Source of the DNA: Hydrogenophaga sp.
Lineage (GTDB): Bacteria; Pseudomonadota; Gammaproteobacteria; Burkholderiales; Burkholderiaceae_C
Assembly (NCBI RefSeq): GCF_030373245.1
Contig: NZ_JAUCZF010000001.1
Span: forward strand, 434,001 to 498,000
DNA length: 64,000 nt
Reading direction: 5' to 3'
Part shown: positions 56,392 to 63,357 of the stretch, one piece after another
Layout: each line of letters opens with the position of its first letter
Position numbering within the stretch: position 1 is the stretch's first letter
Notes under the pieces: generated by a model
The model's database searches: none
What the model was told of the DNA's origin: nothing
The model's input: the letters and a program-made list of their open reading frames with translations, nothing else
Program-made: the position numbers and the translations under genes

Positions 56392-56910
56392 ATGCACACC
56401 GACAGCCCCACCGCCTCCTCAACAACCCTTTCAGCACCCGCCGCCAGCTTGGTGTGGACAGACCAGCTTCAAGTAGGCGATGCGCGCATGGACGAGACCC
56501 ACGCCGAATTCGTCGACCAGCTCAACGCCCTGCTCGCCACCCCGGTGGACCAGCAACTGCCGCTGTACCGCGAATTCCTGGCGCACACGGTGGAGCACTT
56601 TGCGCAAGAGGAGCGCTGGATGCTGGCCACGGGTTTTGCCACCGACAACTGCCACGCCAGCCACCACGCCACCATCCTGGACACCATGCACGCGGTGATC
56701 CCGCTCTTCGAGAACGACGACCCGGAAATCATCACCCGGCTGGCCGAGGCGCTGGCCGAATGGTTCCCGCAACACGCCGCCAGCATGGACGCCGGCCTGG
56801 CCCAACACCTGCAGCAGGTGGGCTTCGACACCACCACCGAAACCCTGGCTGACCCTTCGGTGATCCGGCCCGCGAGCATGAGCGGGTGCGGCAGCGTGAG
56901 CTGCAGCTGA
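56392..56910 (+). CDS. Bacteriohemerythrin-domain protein
   Basis: Non-haem di-iron oxygen-binding protein, 172 residues from ATG 56392. The hemerythrin fold starts at VWTDQLQVGDARMDETHAEF; iron ligands are His37, His65/His69, Glu73 and His88/His92 (HASHHATI), with the distal acidic residue further on. A single 120-residue domain with short flanks; ends GCGSVSCS, a Cys-containing tail. Such proteins store or sense oxygen or deliver it to oxygenases. It directly follows an oxygen-using monooxygenase gene and has an FNR-type operator. Confidence 0.9.
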   Translation: MHTDSPTASSTTLSAPAASLVWTDQLQVGDARMDETHAEFVDQLNALLATPVDQQLPLYREFLAHTVEHFAQEERWMLATGFATDNCHASHHATILDTMHAVIPLFENDDPEIITRLAEALAEWFPQHAASMDAGLAQHLQQVGFDTTTETLADPSVIRPASMSGCGSVSCS

Positions 56911-56916
56911 CAGCAC

Positions 56917-57000
56917 GGGTAGGTGTTGCTGCCGCCGCTGATGAGCAGTCCCTTGCTGCGGTCCTTGAGGTCGAGGACGATGTCGGCGTCGAGTACGCCC
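56917..57000 (-). pseudogene. Decayed fragment of an acyl-CoA ligase gene (hinge/A8 region)
   Basis: 84 bases that align without gaps to 58584-58667 in the intact ligase gene, with about 14 mismatches by eye. On the minus strand it reads VLDADIVLDLKDRSKGLLI then SGGSNTYP, where the intact gene has ALDVDGFLTLKDRSKDLII and SGGSNIYP. No start, stop or further homologous sequence is visible. Base differences are scattered, so the copy is old or derives from another paralogue. Confidence 0.75.
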
Positions 57001-57023
57001 TTGTTCCCCGGTCTACTGCCAGT

Positions 57024-57605
57024 TCATCCCACCCCTGGCGCCAGCCAAGCGCGCAGATAGGGCTGCAACCGGGCCTTCATGGACTTGTCTTTGTGCAAGG
57101 CGCAGAAGTTCAGCGCCAGGGTCTGCACCAGAAAAGCTTCCACGCCCTCGACCAGGATCTCGAGCGGCACGTCTTTGCGAAACGCTCCCTGGGCCAGCCA
57201 CTGGCCCATGAGTTCGGCCAGCCGGCCGAAGGTGCTGGCAATGGGGCCGATCTCTTCCACGGCCATCGCGCCCGAGCGGCGCAGGATGACGTCGAACACA
57301 TAGCGCTCGGACGACATCAGCTCCACCAGCGGCATCAAGCGCCGGGCCAGCTGGTCGGCGTCACTCGGCGCGGGGCCGGCCGCCATGCGGTCGAGCAAGG
57401 TGTTGATGCGCTCGCCGACGAGCAGGTCCATCAGCTCGTCTTTGTCCTTGAAGTGCGCAAAGAACGTGCCTTTGGCCACGCCTGCGCGCTGCACAACCTC
57501 TTCGATGCGCAGGGCCTCGAAGCCTTTTTCGGCGGCGAGTTCGTCCGCCACCGAGGTCAGTCGGGAACGGGTTTCCAGGGTTCGCTGCTGGACGGCTTTT
57601 TTCAT
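57024..57605 (-). CDS. TetR/AcrR-family repressor
   Basis: 193 residues. N-terminal helix-turn-helix: LETRSRLTSVADELAAEKGF, RIEEVVQRAGVAKGTFFAHF (recognition helix near 45-55). The C-terminal ligand domain is unremarkable. Divergent from an NAD(P)H oxidoreductase gene, with three palindromes of TGAC-N4-GTCA form in the 103-bp gap, the classical layout for an autoregulated repressor. Inducer unknown; quinones, electrophiles or aldehydes are reasonable guesses given the target. Confidence 0.92.
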   Translation of the reverse strand: MKKAVQQRTLETRSRLTSVADELAAEKGFEALRIEEVVQRAGVAKGTFFAHFKDKDELMDLLVGERINTLLDRMAAGPAPSDADQLARRLMPLVELMSSERYVFDVILRRSGAMAVEEIGPIASTFGRLAELMGQWLAQGAFRKDVPLEILVEGVEAFLVQTLALNFCALHKDKSMKARLQPYLRAWLAPGVG

Positions 57606-57626
57606 GGTGCCCGGGTGATCATAAAC

Positions 57627-57689
57627 TGACCTCAGTCAATTTATATTGACCTTGGTCATTTTTTGACCTATAAATTTGACTCCGGTCAA
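57627..57689. promoter_or_regulatory. Three operator palindromes (TGAC-N4-GTCA) in the tetR/oxidoreductase gap
   Basis: TGACCTCAGTCA (57627-57638), TGACCTTGGTCA (57647-57658) and TGACTCCGGTCA (57677-57688); starts are 20 and 30 bp apart, that is two and three helical turns. A further TTTTGACC half-site is at 57661-57668. The second site overlaps a -35, the third lies just beyond the -10. Confidence 0.8.
57646..57674 (+). promoter_or_regulatory. Promoter of the NAD(P)H oxidoreductase gene
   Basis: TTGACC (57646-57651), a 17-bp spacer, TATAAA (57669-57674): five of six matches in both boxes. Operator 2 covers the -35 and operator 3 the start region, so repressor binding would block polymerase. 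Confidence 0.75.
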
Positions 57690-57708
57690 TTTTATAGGAA
57701 CCACCGCC

Positions 57709-58296
57709 GTGAAACGCATCTTCATTCTCAACGGTCACCCGGCCGAACGCTCGCTGTCCCGCACCCTGGTGGAGGCCTATGCCGACGCCGCGCGCCAGGC
57801 CGGGCACGAGGTTCGCCTCACCCACCTGCACGATCTGCACTTCGATGCCGACTTCGGCTGGGTCAACTTCGAGCAGCCCAAGCCACTGGAGCCCGCGTTG
57901 GAGCAATTGCTGCAAGACCTGTCGTGGAGCGAACACTTCATGATGTCCACGCCCATGTGGTGGGGTGGGCTGCCCGCCAAGCTCAAGGGCCTGTTTGACC
58001 GGGCGCTGCTTCCCGGCCGGGCCTTCGACACCCGCAACAAGAGCCTGCTCGGCCTGCCGCTGCCGATGCTGACGGGGCGCAGCGCGCGCGTGGTGATCAC
58101 CTCCGATACCCCGGGCTGGTTCATGCGGCTGGCCTACAAGAATGCCCTGATCTGGCAGCTGCGCCGGCAGATCCTGGAGTTCATCGGCCTCAAGCCCACC
58201 AGGCTGACGCACCTCGGGCCAGCCAGCGAGGCCAAGCCCGAACAGGTGAATCGCTGGGTGAAGCAGATCCAGGATTTGGGCACGCAGGCGGCCTGA
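57709..58296 (+). CDS. NAD(P)H dehydrogenase (quinone)/flavodoxin-fold oxidoreductase
   Basis: 195 residues starting at GTG 57709 (AGGAA upstream; an extension to 57676 would be in the operators). FMN/FAD-binding NGHPAERSLSRTLVEAYADA near 8-27, MSTPMWWGGLPAKLKGLFDR near 82-101 and a later TSDTPGWFMR segment; MdaB/KefF-like quinone reductases share these. Expected to reduce quinones or electrophiles with NAD(P)H by two-electron transfer. Target of the divergent TetR repressor. Confidence 0.9.
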   Translation: MKRIFILNGHPAERSLSRTLVEAYADAARQAGHEVRLTHLHDLHFDADFGWVNFEQPKPLEPALEQLLQDLSWSEHFMMSTPMWWGGLPAKLKGLFDRALLPGRAFDTRNKSLLGLPLPMLTGRSARVVITSDTPGWFMRLAYKNALIWQLRRQILEFIGLKPTRLTHLGPASEAKPEQVNRWVKQIQDLGTQAA

Positions 58297-58318
58297 CGGG
58301 GCCAGGTCCCAGAGGGGA

Positions 58319-59842
58319 TCAGACCCGCTCCCGCAACACCGTCTTCAACACCTTCCCATAGTTGTTCTTGGGCAGCGCCTCGACTAATTCGTAGCGTTTG
58401 GGCCGCTTGAAGCGGGCGATCTGGTCCAGGCAGAAGGCGTCGAGTGTCTTCGCATCCAGTTCCGCACCGGGCTGTGGCACCACGAAGGCCACGACGATTT
58501 CGCCCCACTCGGCATCGGGCGCGCCGACCACGGCCACCTCGGCCACGCCGGGGGCGTGCAGCAACACCTCTTCCACCTCGCGCGGGTAGATGTTGCTGCC
58601 GCCGCTGATGATCAGGTCCTTGCTGCGGTCCTTGAGGGTCAGGAAGCCGTCGACGTCGAGCGCACCCATATCGCCTGTCCAGAGCCAGCCGTTGCGGATG
58701 GCGGCGGCGGTGGCCTCGGGGTTGCGCCAGTAGCCGGCCATGACGCTGTCGCCCTGGATCAGCACTTCGCCCACCTCGCCCACAGGCAGTGGCAGGCCGT
58801 CCTGCCCCGCGACGCGGATGCGCACGGGCGTCTGCGCCACACCGACGGAGGCGATGCGCGCTTCAAAGCGCGGGTGCGCGGTGTCAACCAGTTGGGCACG
58901 GCCGAGGGCGGTGCCGGTCATGGGGCTTTCGCCCTGGCCGTAGATCTGCACGAAGCGCGGGCCCATGGTGCGCAGCGCGCGGCGGATGTCGGCGGCGTAC
59001 ATGGGCGCGCCGCCGTAGACGATGGTCTTGAAGCTTTGGCCGCACTGCTCGGACGTGAGGCCCTGCGCCTCGGCCTCGTCCACGATGCGATTGACGATGG
59101 TGGGCGCGGCAAAGAGCGAGAGCGGCCCGATCTGCCGGCCGAGGTCGAACAGTTCGGCCGCATCAAATCCACCCGAGGCCGGCACCACATGGCGCGCGCC
59201 TGCCATGAGGTGGGGAATGGCGTAGAGACCGGCGCCGTGCGACATGGGCGCGGCGTAGACGATGGCATCTTGTGGATCGACCTGATCGACGTCGTTGAAG
59301 TAGGTCAGCCCCATGGTCATCAGATTGCGGTGCGTGATCATCACGCCCTTGGGGCGGCCGGTGGTGCCGCTGGTGTAGAACAGCCAGGCGGTGTCGGTAG
59401 GCGCTCGCTCGGCCACGGCGGGCAGACCCGCGCCGTTTTCCAGCCAGGCGGTGCAGGCGGGTGAGTCGGCATCGATCACGCCGTCCAGCCCCGTCAGCGC
59501 TTCGGGGTCGGGCAGCACGTCGCCGGTCACGAAAGCCCAGCGCGCCTGGGCGTTGTCCACGATCCACTGCACCTCTTTAGGGTGCAGCTTGGCATTGACC
59601 GGCACCACCACCAGCCCGACCCACCAAGCGCCAAACAGCAGCTCCAGGTAACGCGGGTGGTTGCGCATGAAGAGCGCGACGCGGTCACCCGGCACCAGAC
59701 CGGCGGTCAGAAAATGCGCACCCACTCGCGCAGCGCGCTCTGCCCACAGGCCGTGAGTGGCCACACACTGGCTGCCGCTGAAAAGAGCAGGCCGTGCGCG
59801 GTGCTGCTGCGCGGCGCGCTCCAGCAGGTGGGCGAGGTTCAT
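58319..59842 (-). CDS. Acyl-CoA ligase (AMP-dependent synthetase)
   Basis: 507 residues. P-loop-like A3 motif FYTSGTTGRPKGVMITHRNL near 155-175, A5 region YGQGESPMTG, A7 LWTGDMGALDVDG near 398, hinge A8 DRSKDLIISGGSNIYPREVE near 415, and A10 LPKNNYGKVLKTVLRERV with the catalytic Lys near 498. Closest to long-chain or aromatic acyl-CoA ligases; substrate not predictable. Converges on the NAD(P)H oxidoreductase gene. A short old copy of its hinge-coding region lies at 56917-57000. Confidence 0.92.
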   Translation of the reverse strand: MNLAHLLERAAQQHRARPALFSGSQCVATHGLWAERAARVGAHFLTAGLVPGDRVALFMRNHPRYLELLFGAWWVGLVVVPVNAKLHPKEVQWIVDNAQARWAFVTGDVLPDPEALTGLDGVIDADSPACTAWLENGAGLPAVAERAPTDTAWLFYTSGTTGRPKGVMITHRNLMTMGLTYFNDVDQVDPQDAIVYAAPMSHGAGLYAIPHLMAGARHVVPASGGFDAAELFDLGRQIGPLSLFAAPTIVNRIVDEAEAQGLTSEQCGQSFKTIVYGGAPMYAADIRRALRTMGPRFVQIYGQGESPMTGTALGRAQLVDTAHPRFEARIASVGVAQTPVRIRVAGQDGLPLPVGEVGEVLIQGDSVMAGYWRNPEATAAAIRNGWLWTGDMGALDVDGFLTLKDRSKDLIISGGSNIYPREVEEVLLHAPGVAEVAVVGAPDAEWGEIVVAFVVPQPGAELDAKTLDAFCLDQIARFKRPKRYELVEALPKNNYGKVLKTVLRERV

Positions 59843-59878
59843 GGGGTCTCCGTCGGGCGGTGTCGATCACTTGAGCTA

Positions 59879-59898
59879 CTGTGACCTGATTTTCACAG
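59879..59898. promoter_or_regulatory. CRP-like palindrome CTGTGA-N8-TCACAG between divergent genes
   Basis: CTGTGA (59879-59884) and TCACAG (59893-59898), separated by eight bases instead of the six of the E. coli CRP site. It lies 37 bp before the ligase ATG and 65 bp before the kinase-like gene. A possible target of the Crp-like protein at 10.4 kb. Confidence 0.4.
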
Positions 59899-59962
59899 GT
59901 CCGGCCGCTGTCGCTGACGGTCGTCAGGCTGCTTGGGGGTGTGCCCCACTACAGTGAGCGGC

Positions 59963-61540
59963 ATGACCGACGCGCTGCCTCCCCTGATCGACGCCCTGCT
60001 GGACCCGGGTCGCTACGCCGGGCTGCAGCCAGACCCGGTGGACCAGGTGGAGCTGGTCGAGACGCACGGCGCCTGGGTGCTGCTAGCGGGCGAGTTTGCC
60101 TACAAGATCAAGAAGCCGGTGCGCTTTGCCTTCATGGATTTCAGCACCCTGGCGCTGCGCCATCGGGCCTGCGAGACCGAGATCCGGGTGAACCGGCGCT
60201 TCCAGTTGCCCGACCAGCCCGCCACCCATCTGTACCTGGGCGTGCGGCCCATCGTGGGCACGCCCAGCCAGCCGCGCTGGGGCGAGCCGGGCAGCTCAGA
60301 CGACGCCCGCGCCATCGAGTTCGCGGTGCAGATGCGCCGTTTTGACGAAGCAGCCCGCCTGGACCACCTGTGCCAGCGCGGCGCGCTCGCGGCAGCTCAC
60401 ATCACCACGCTGGCGCGGCGCATGGCGGCGTTCCAGGCCGGCGTCGCCACCGCCGGCGCCGAGAGCCGCTGGGGCCATGCTGCAGCCGCCATGCGCTGGC
60501 CAAGAGACAACTTCAGCACACTGCGCACTGCGCTTGTCGATCCGGCCGATGCCGCCCTGCTGGAGGCGCTGTCGGCCTGGACCGAGCAGCGATTCAGCGC
60601 CATCGAGCCGCTGCTCTCGCGCCGCCGCCAGAAGGGTCGGGTGCGCGAGGGCCATGGCGATCTGCACCTGGCCAACGCGGTGCTGATCAACGGCGCAGTG
60701 CTGCCGTTTGACGCCATCGAATTCAACGACGAGCTGCGCTGGATCGATGTGGCCAACGACATGGCTTTTGCCTGGATGGACTTGTTGAACCACGGCCAAC
60801 CCGGGCTGGCGAACCAGCTGCTGAGCGACTGGCTCGATGCCAGCGGCGATGTGTCGGCGCCCACCGTGTGGACCTTCTTCGCCTGCTACCGCGCCGGCGT
60901 GCGCGCCAAGGTGGCGGCGATCCGCCTGGGGCAGCTGGGCGGCGCCGGTGCTTCGCCCGAAGCCAACGCCAGCCTGGCCGAAGCGCGCCGCTACCTGGCA
61001 CTGATGCAGGACATGGCCCACCCGCCCAGACCGCAACTCCTCATCACCCACGGCCTTTCGGGCAGCGGCAAAACCTGGGCATCGAGCCGCTGGCTGCAGG
61101 CCGAGCCCAGCGGTCGCGTGATCCGCCTGCGCTCGGACGTGGAACGCAAACGCCTGCATGGTTTGAGCGCGCTGGCCAGCAGCGGCTCAGGGCTGAACGC
61201 CGGCCTCTACAGTGCCCAGGCCCATGGCGAGACCTACGCTTCGCTGCTCTCGCGGGCGCGCATGCTGCTGGGCGAAGGCTGGACGGTGCTGGTGGATGCG
61301 GCCTTTCTGCGCCACGCCGAGCGCCAGGCTTTCGCAGCGCTGGCCCAGTCCATCGCATGTCCGTTTCACATCCTCGCACCCGAGGCCTCGGTCGCCGTGC
61401 TGCGCGAGCGCATCGCCGCGCGCCAGGCGAGTGGCGGCGATGCCTCTGAGGCCACGCTGAGCGTCCTGGAACAACAGCTGGGCTGGGTCGAACCGCTGAA
61501 CGAGGCCGAGCGCGCCCAATGCTGGCCCACGCCAGACTGA
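59963..61540 (+). CDS. Two-domain protein: aminoglycoside phosphotransferase-like kinase fused to a P-loop kinase
   Basis: 525 residues from ATG 59963. The N-terminal half (1-345) is an APH/choline-kinase-like fold: VLLAGEFAYKIKKPVRFAFM with the ATP Lys, the catalytic loop REGHGDLHLANAVLI near 228-242 and DAIEFNDELRWIDVANDMAF. The C-terminal third has Walker A GLSGSGKT at 364-371 and resembles AAA/gluconate- or zeta-toxin-like P-loop kinases; RSDVERKRLHGL follows. Both halves keep their motifs. Known as a conserved bacterial family of unknown function; aminoglycoside resistance should not be assumed. Confidence 0.87.
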   Translation: MTDALPPLIDALLDPGRYAGLQPDPVDQVELVETHGAWVLLAGEFAYKIKKPVRFAFMDFSTLALRHRACETEIRVNRRFQLPDQPATHLYLGVRPIVGTPSQPRWGEPGSSDDARAIEFAVQMRRFDEAARLDHLCQRGALAAAHITTLARRMAAFQAGVATAGAESRWGHAAAAMRWPRDNFSTLRTALVDPADAALLEALSAWTEQRFSAIEPLLSRRRQKGRVREGHGDLHLANAVLINGAVLPFDAIEFNDELRWIDVANDMAFAWMDLLNHGQPGLANQLLSDWLDASGDVSAPTVWTFFACYRAGVRAKVAAIRLGQLGGAGASPEANASLAEARRYLALMQDMAHPPRPQLLITHGLSGSGKTWASSRWLQAEPSGRVIRLRSDVERKRLHGLSALASSGSGLNAGLYSAQAHGETYASLLSRARMLLGEGWTVLVDAAFLRHAERQAFAALAQSIACPFHILAPEASVAVLRERIAARQASGGDASEATLSVLEQQLGWVEPLNEAERAQCWPTPD

Positions 61541-61656
61541 CGGCGACACCAAGAAATTTCAAACCCCTTCGGCGGGGTTTCACAAGCCAGCGGCGCCGGC
61601 TCTCGCTAACATCGTCGCAGATCGACACATTCCAACACCCCCGGAGACAAGCCACC

Positions 61657-62808
61657 ATGTCCGTGATCACCACCGTTGAAGACCTGCGCGTCCTGGCGAA
61701 AAAGCGCGTGCCGCGCATGTTTTACGACTACGCCGATTCCGGCTCCTGGACGGAGGGCACCTACCGCGCCAACAGCGAAGACTTCCAGAAGATCAAGCTG
61801 CGCCAGCGCGTGGCGGTCAACATGGAAAACCGCAGCACCGCCACCGAGATGGTTGGACAGGCCGTGAAGATGCCGGTGTGCATTGCGCCCGTGGGTTTGA
61901 CCGGCATGCAAAGCGCAGACGGAGAAATCAAGGCAGCAAAAGCGGCCGAGCGCTTCGGCATTCCTTTCACGCTCTCGACCATGAGCATCTGCTCGATTGA
62001 AGACGTGGCCGAGCACACCACGGCGCCGTTCTGGTTCCAGCTCTACATGATGCGTGACCGCGAAGCGATGGCGCGCATGATCGAGCGCTGCAAGGTCGCC
62101 AAGTGCAGCGCGCTGGTGCTCACGCTTGACCTGCAGGTGATTGGCCAGCGCCACAAAGACCTGAAAAACAAGATGCGCGCGTCGGTGATCCCGTCGCTCG
62201 GCAACATGGTCGACATTGCCACCAAGCCGCGCTGGGTGCTGGGCATGATGGGCACGCGCCGACACACCTTCCGCAACCTGGTCGGCCACGTCAAAGGCGT
62301 GAGCGACATGGCCTCGCTCGCCTCCTGGACCAACGAACAGTTCGACCCCCGCCTGTCATGGGAAGACGTGGCCTGGGTGAAGCAGCAGTGGGGCGGTAAA
62401 TTCATTCTCAAGGGCATCATGGACGTGGAAGACGCCAAGCTGGCTGTGGCCAGCGGGGCCGATGCCATCGTGGTCAGCAACCACGGCGGCCGCCAGCTCG
62501 ACGGCGCGCCCAGCAGCATCGATGCGCTGCCCGCCATCGTGGCTGCGGTGGGCGATCAGATCGAGGTCTGGATGGACGGCGGCATCCGCAGCGGCCAAGA
62601 CGTGCTCAAGGCCTGGGCTCTAGGCGCGCGCGGCACCATGATCGGGCGCGCCATGGTTTACGGCCTGGGCGCCATGGGGGAAGAAGGCGTGTTGAAAGCG
62701 CTGCAGATCATCCACAAGGAGCTGGACGTGACCATGGCGTTTTGCGGCCACACCGACATCCGCACGGTGGACAAAGGCATACTCCTCCCCGGTACCTACC
62801 CAACCTGA
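61657..62808 (+). CDS. lldD: FMN-dependent alpha-hydroxy-acid dehydrogenase (L-lactate dehydrogenase-type)
   Basis: TIM-barrel flavoprotein, 383 residues from ATG 61657. FMN contacts PVCIAPVGLTGMQSADGEI near 73-91, catalytic His276 in SNHGGRQLDGAPSS and Arg in RQLDG, WMDGGIRSGQDVLKAWALGA for phosphate binding. The N-terminus VPRMFYDYADSGSWTEGTYR is typical of LldD. It could use lactate, glycolate or mandelate; lactate is the most likely. Membrane association is usual. A hypothetical membrane protein follows by 24 bp. Confidence 0.92.
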   Translation: MSVITTVEDLRVLAKKRVPRMFYDYADSGSWTEGTYRANSEDFQKIKLRQRVAVNMENRSTATEMVGQAVKMPVCIAPVGLTGMQSADGEIKAAKAAERFGIPFTLSTMSICSIEDVAEHTTAPFWFQLYMMRDREAMARMIERCKVAKCSALVLTLDLQVIGQRHKDLKNKMRASVIPSLGNMVDIATKPRWVLGMMGTRRHTFRNLVGHVKGVSDMASLASWTNEQFDPRLSWEDVAWVKQQWGGKFILKGIMDVEDAKLAVASGADAIVVSNHGGRQLDGAPSSIDALPAIVAAVGDQIEVWMDGGIRSGQDVLKAWALGARGTMIGRAMVYGLGAMGEEGVLKALQIIHKELDVTMAFCGHTDIRTVDKGILLPGTYPT

Positions 62809-62832
62809 TGCTTTGCCCCTGACCTGCCCCCG

Positions 62833-63345
62833 ATGACCGAGACCTCTGTTCCCCGCGATCGCCGCGTCAGCCCGTGGTGGCGCGCCCTGTCCATCCTGCT
62901 GTTGATCGCCCTGCTGCTGGGCTGGGCCACCAGCGCCAGCATGACCGAGCAACTCAAAGCCCAGATCACCCACCTGCAGGGTCGGCTGGTCCAGGTACCG
63001 CAGGTGCGGCAGGTGGCGGTGCTCTTGGATGATCAACAACGGCCCGCCATGCTGGTCACGCACGACCCGCAACAGGGCAAGCTGTTGCTGCAGCGGCTCA
63101 ATGAAGTGCGCGAAGGGCGTGAAGACAGCATGCAGCTCTGGGCCCTGGCTGGTGAAGATGCCCCGCGCTCGCTCGGCGTGATCACCAGCAAGTACCAGAC
63201 GCTGGAAATGCCGGTGGCCGAGACAGACCTCAAGCACGTGACGCAACTCGCGATCAGCGCCGAAAACAAGGGTGGCGTACCCGCCGGCGCCGGCCCCAGT
63301 CTGCCCTGGCTGTTCAAGGGCTGGTGGGTGCAGAAATCGATCTGA
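62833..63345 (+). CDS. Membrane protein with an RskA-like (anti-sigma-K) C-terminal domain, no zinc-finger domain
   Basis: 170 residues: one N-terminal transmembrane helix (WWRALSILLLIALLLGWATS), then a periplasmic part. DDSMQLWALAGEDAPRSLGV-like sequence and HVTQLAISAENKGGVPAGAG fit the RskA C-terminal domain seen in ECF anti-sigma factors. The cytoplasmic zinc-binding anti-sigma domain is missing and no sigma factor gene is nearby, so a classical anti-sigma role is unlikely. It may be cotranscribed with the preceding dehydrogenase gene. Confidence 0.7.
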   Translation: MTETSVPRDRRVSPWWRALSILLLIALLLGWATSASMTEQLKAQITHLQGRLVQVPQVRQVAVLLDDQQRPAMLVTHDPQQGKLLLQRLNEVREGREDSMQLWALAGEDAPRSLGVITSKYQTLEMPVAETDLKHVTQLAISAENKGGVPAGAGPSLPWLFKGWWVQKSI

Positions 63346-63357
63346 GCAGCAGGGGTC

